A DNA stretch of 64,000 bases, from positions 33,427,643-33,491,642 of the forward strand of contig JAJLRJ010000003.1 in the NCBI GenBank assembly GCA_024195265.1. Reading direction: 5' to 3'. Below, piece after piece: positions 62,428 through 64,000 of the stretch. This DNA comes from Dendrophyllia cribrosa. Lineage: Eukaryota; Cnidaria; Anthozoa; Scleractinia; Dendrophylliidae. The notes under the pieces are model-generated. The model was not told the origin of the DNA. It saw only the letters and a list, made by a program, of their open reading frames with translations, and did no database searches. Numbering within the stretch: position 1 is the stretch's first letter; every line of letters starts with the position of its first letter. The translations under genes and the position numbers were made by a program.

Positions 62428-62582
62428 TTAACTTATTGTTTATTTAATTGTTTTTCGATACTGGACATTTTTAGATTTTTCATAGCTTGCCATGTTGCTT
62501 CAAAATAACAAGACCTTTTACTGTTGGCCAGTTTCCTTTGTAGCACAGACAAAATGACGGAAAGTATGTAGACTTATTACCA

Positions 62583-62925
62583 TTTGCTAAGTTTGGAACA
62601 TTTAAAAGACAATTTCATGGCTCCGTTTTCATTCTAGCGATAGATTGAATTATGGACGAGCCCAATTTAGCAAAATCATTATTTTCATAAATTTTGGAGC
62701 AAGTGAAATAAATTAGAGTATTCAGCAAACAATTGTTCGGCTCCATTTACCTTAAAGAGATCGGTAAACTGTGCACGGACCAGAATTTTTTAACAAATAA
62801 ACGTTTGCTAAGTTTGGAGCAAGTGATTTAATTTAGAGCATTCAACAGACAATTGCTCACTTGGCTCCATTTTTACTTCTTAGAGTTCTTGTTGTGCACG
62901 AGACCAATTTATCAAAATCAAACTA
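62583..62925 (+). repeat. three diverged tandem units of about 115 bp
   Basis: Each unit runs TTTGCTAAGTTTGGAGCAAG, then ATTCARCARACAATTGCTC, GGCTCCATTTT and a GCACGAGACCAATTTA-like end. Units start near 62583, 62691 and 62807 and are well diverged, so the array is old. Confidence 0.65.
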
Positions 62926-63672
62926 AAATGTTTCATTCTGTGCTACATCGAATGCCAACAGAAAAACGTCTTTTCCTCCACTTACAAACTAAATTTAAGA
63001 GAGCCCATTTATAATACCCAATGTCTGGTTTTAAGTTTTACCCTAAACACGTTTCCTTTTGTCAAATAAAATATATTTTAGAAACAAACATCAAGGGGTT
63101 ATACAGACCACGATAACAAAAAAACGGAACCAAATTAGACCGAAATAATTCGTCTTTTTATTATCGTTCCTGTATCTCTTGTCCAAATTTAGGTAAAATA
63201 TCTGACAGCATCGAAAGAAAAGAAAAATTTCCTATGGACTTTAAAACACAGTTTGCTATCTCATAAATAAACGCCATGTTATTCTTCCTAAGAATCTGTG
63301 CGACTAAATATTTTGGTCAGTATTTTAGTGTGTCGAACTTGTTGAAACAAACAAACAATTCACAAATTTAGATCAAAGGAAAAGAAGTAGCAGTTGTTTT
63401 AAGAGTTTTCATTTTATTTTGGAAAAAATACTGCCGCTAAAATGGTTTGAAGGATAAACGATATTAAAAAACCTGGAACATCATTTTCTGAGAATTTAAA
63501 TTGAGCAACCAAGTAGGTTTACTCGACTGTAAATGACTTGTTTGAAGTGTTAATGTAGTTGACTTCTTCCTTAAAGGATAGCTTTTGGTTTGCGGTAGGG
63601 ATAATATGCCAAACGCCGAACATTGTTCTCACTCTAAACAATAAATAAAAGCTAACCAATTTGAATCAGTGC

Positions 63673-64000
63673 TTAAGGTGGCTCCACTGGGTTTTTGAGT
63701 GGCGATACCTTTTAACTTTGAAAAACTTGTGTGCCACCACAAACGATCCAACGGAAAATCGATTGCCACAGCTGTACTAGATTAAAGATTAAAGTTTTAG
63801 ATGAGGTAAGTTTTATGGAAATCGGAGCTGCCAAAGCAACGTTATGACGTCACTCCTGTTTTACATAATACCGAATTACTTGTCATCAAGAGATAATTTT
63901 GGAAAACGCTCTCTGGATCTTCGACCTGACGTACTTGTCCTAAGGTCTACAAAATTTTACAAATTTCTATGGAAGCGTTTTCGAGAAAATTTTGAGTGAA
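63673..64000 (+). mobile_element. left end of a TTAA-type element, cut by window edge
   Basis: TTAAGGTGGCTCCACTGGG resembles the left end of element 8 (TTAAGGTGGCT). The other end would lie beyond the window. Confidence 0.4.

Overview
This looks like nuclear DNA from an anthozoan cnidarian, most likely a stony coral or close relative (inference). The evidence is AT-rich sequence, an animal ABHD16A gene with 22 small exons and GT-AG introns, and a very dense load of short inverted-repeat transposons, CR1/L2/Jockey-type and L1-like LINE fragments and Penelope-associated repeats. There are no bacterial-style operons.

Layout. 0-1.6 kb: end of a 42-bp tandem repeat, then a minus-strand, apparently intronless GT10 fucosyltransferase gene. 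1.6-14.0 kb: intergenic DNA made of MITEs, foldback elements and decayed LINE pieces. 14.4-47.35 kb: one gene, ABHD16A (phosphatidylserine lipase family), whose 22 exons join with consistent phases into a 535-residue protein; its introns hold most of the repeats. 47.35-48.1 kb: its 3' UTR. 51.0-53.35 kb: a small plus-strand multi-exon gene read here from spliced frames, tentatively globin-like. 53.4-64 kb: intergenic DNA with a possible hammerhead motif, a hAT remnant with a perfect hairpin inside it, and several TTAA-flanked elements.

Most notable: (1) a 2.7-kb minisatellite in ABHD16A intron 6 whose monomer carries the last 13 bases of exon 6 plus the 5' splice site, so the intron begins with dozens of splice-site copies; (2) a tRNA-derived sequence in intron 20 whose anticodon arm is amplified into sixteen 21-bp copies between one A box and one B box, preceded by eight 99-bp copies of its 5' half; (3) ten transposase-less elements each flanked by TTAA, two of them abutting and sharing one TTAA, and two forming a 2.1-kb inverted pair; (4) exon 5 sandwiched between two copies of one palindromic repeat; (5) Asn at the position of the catalytic His annotated in human ABHD16A.
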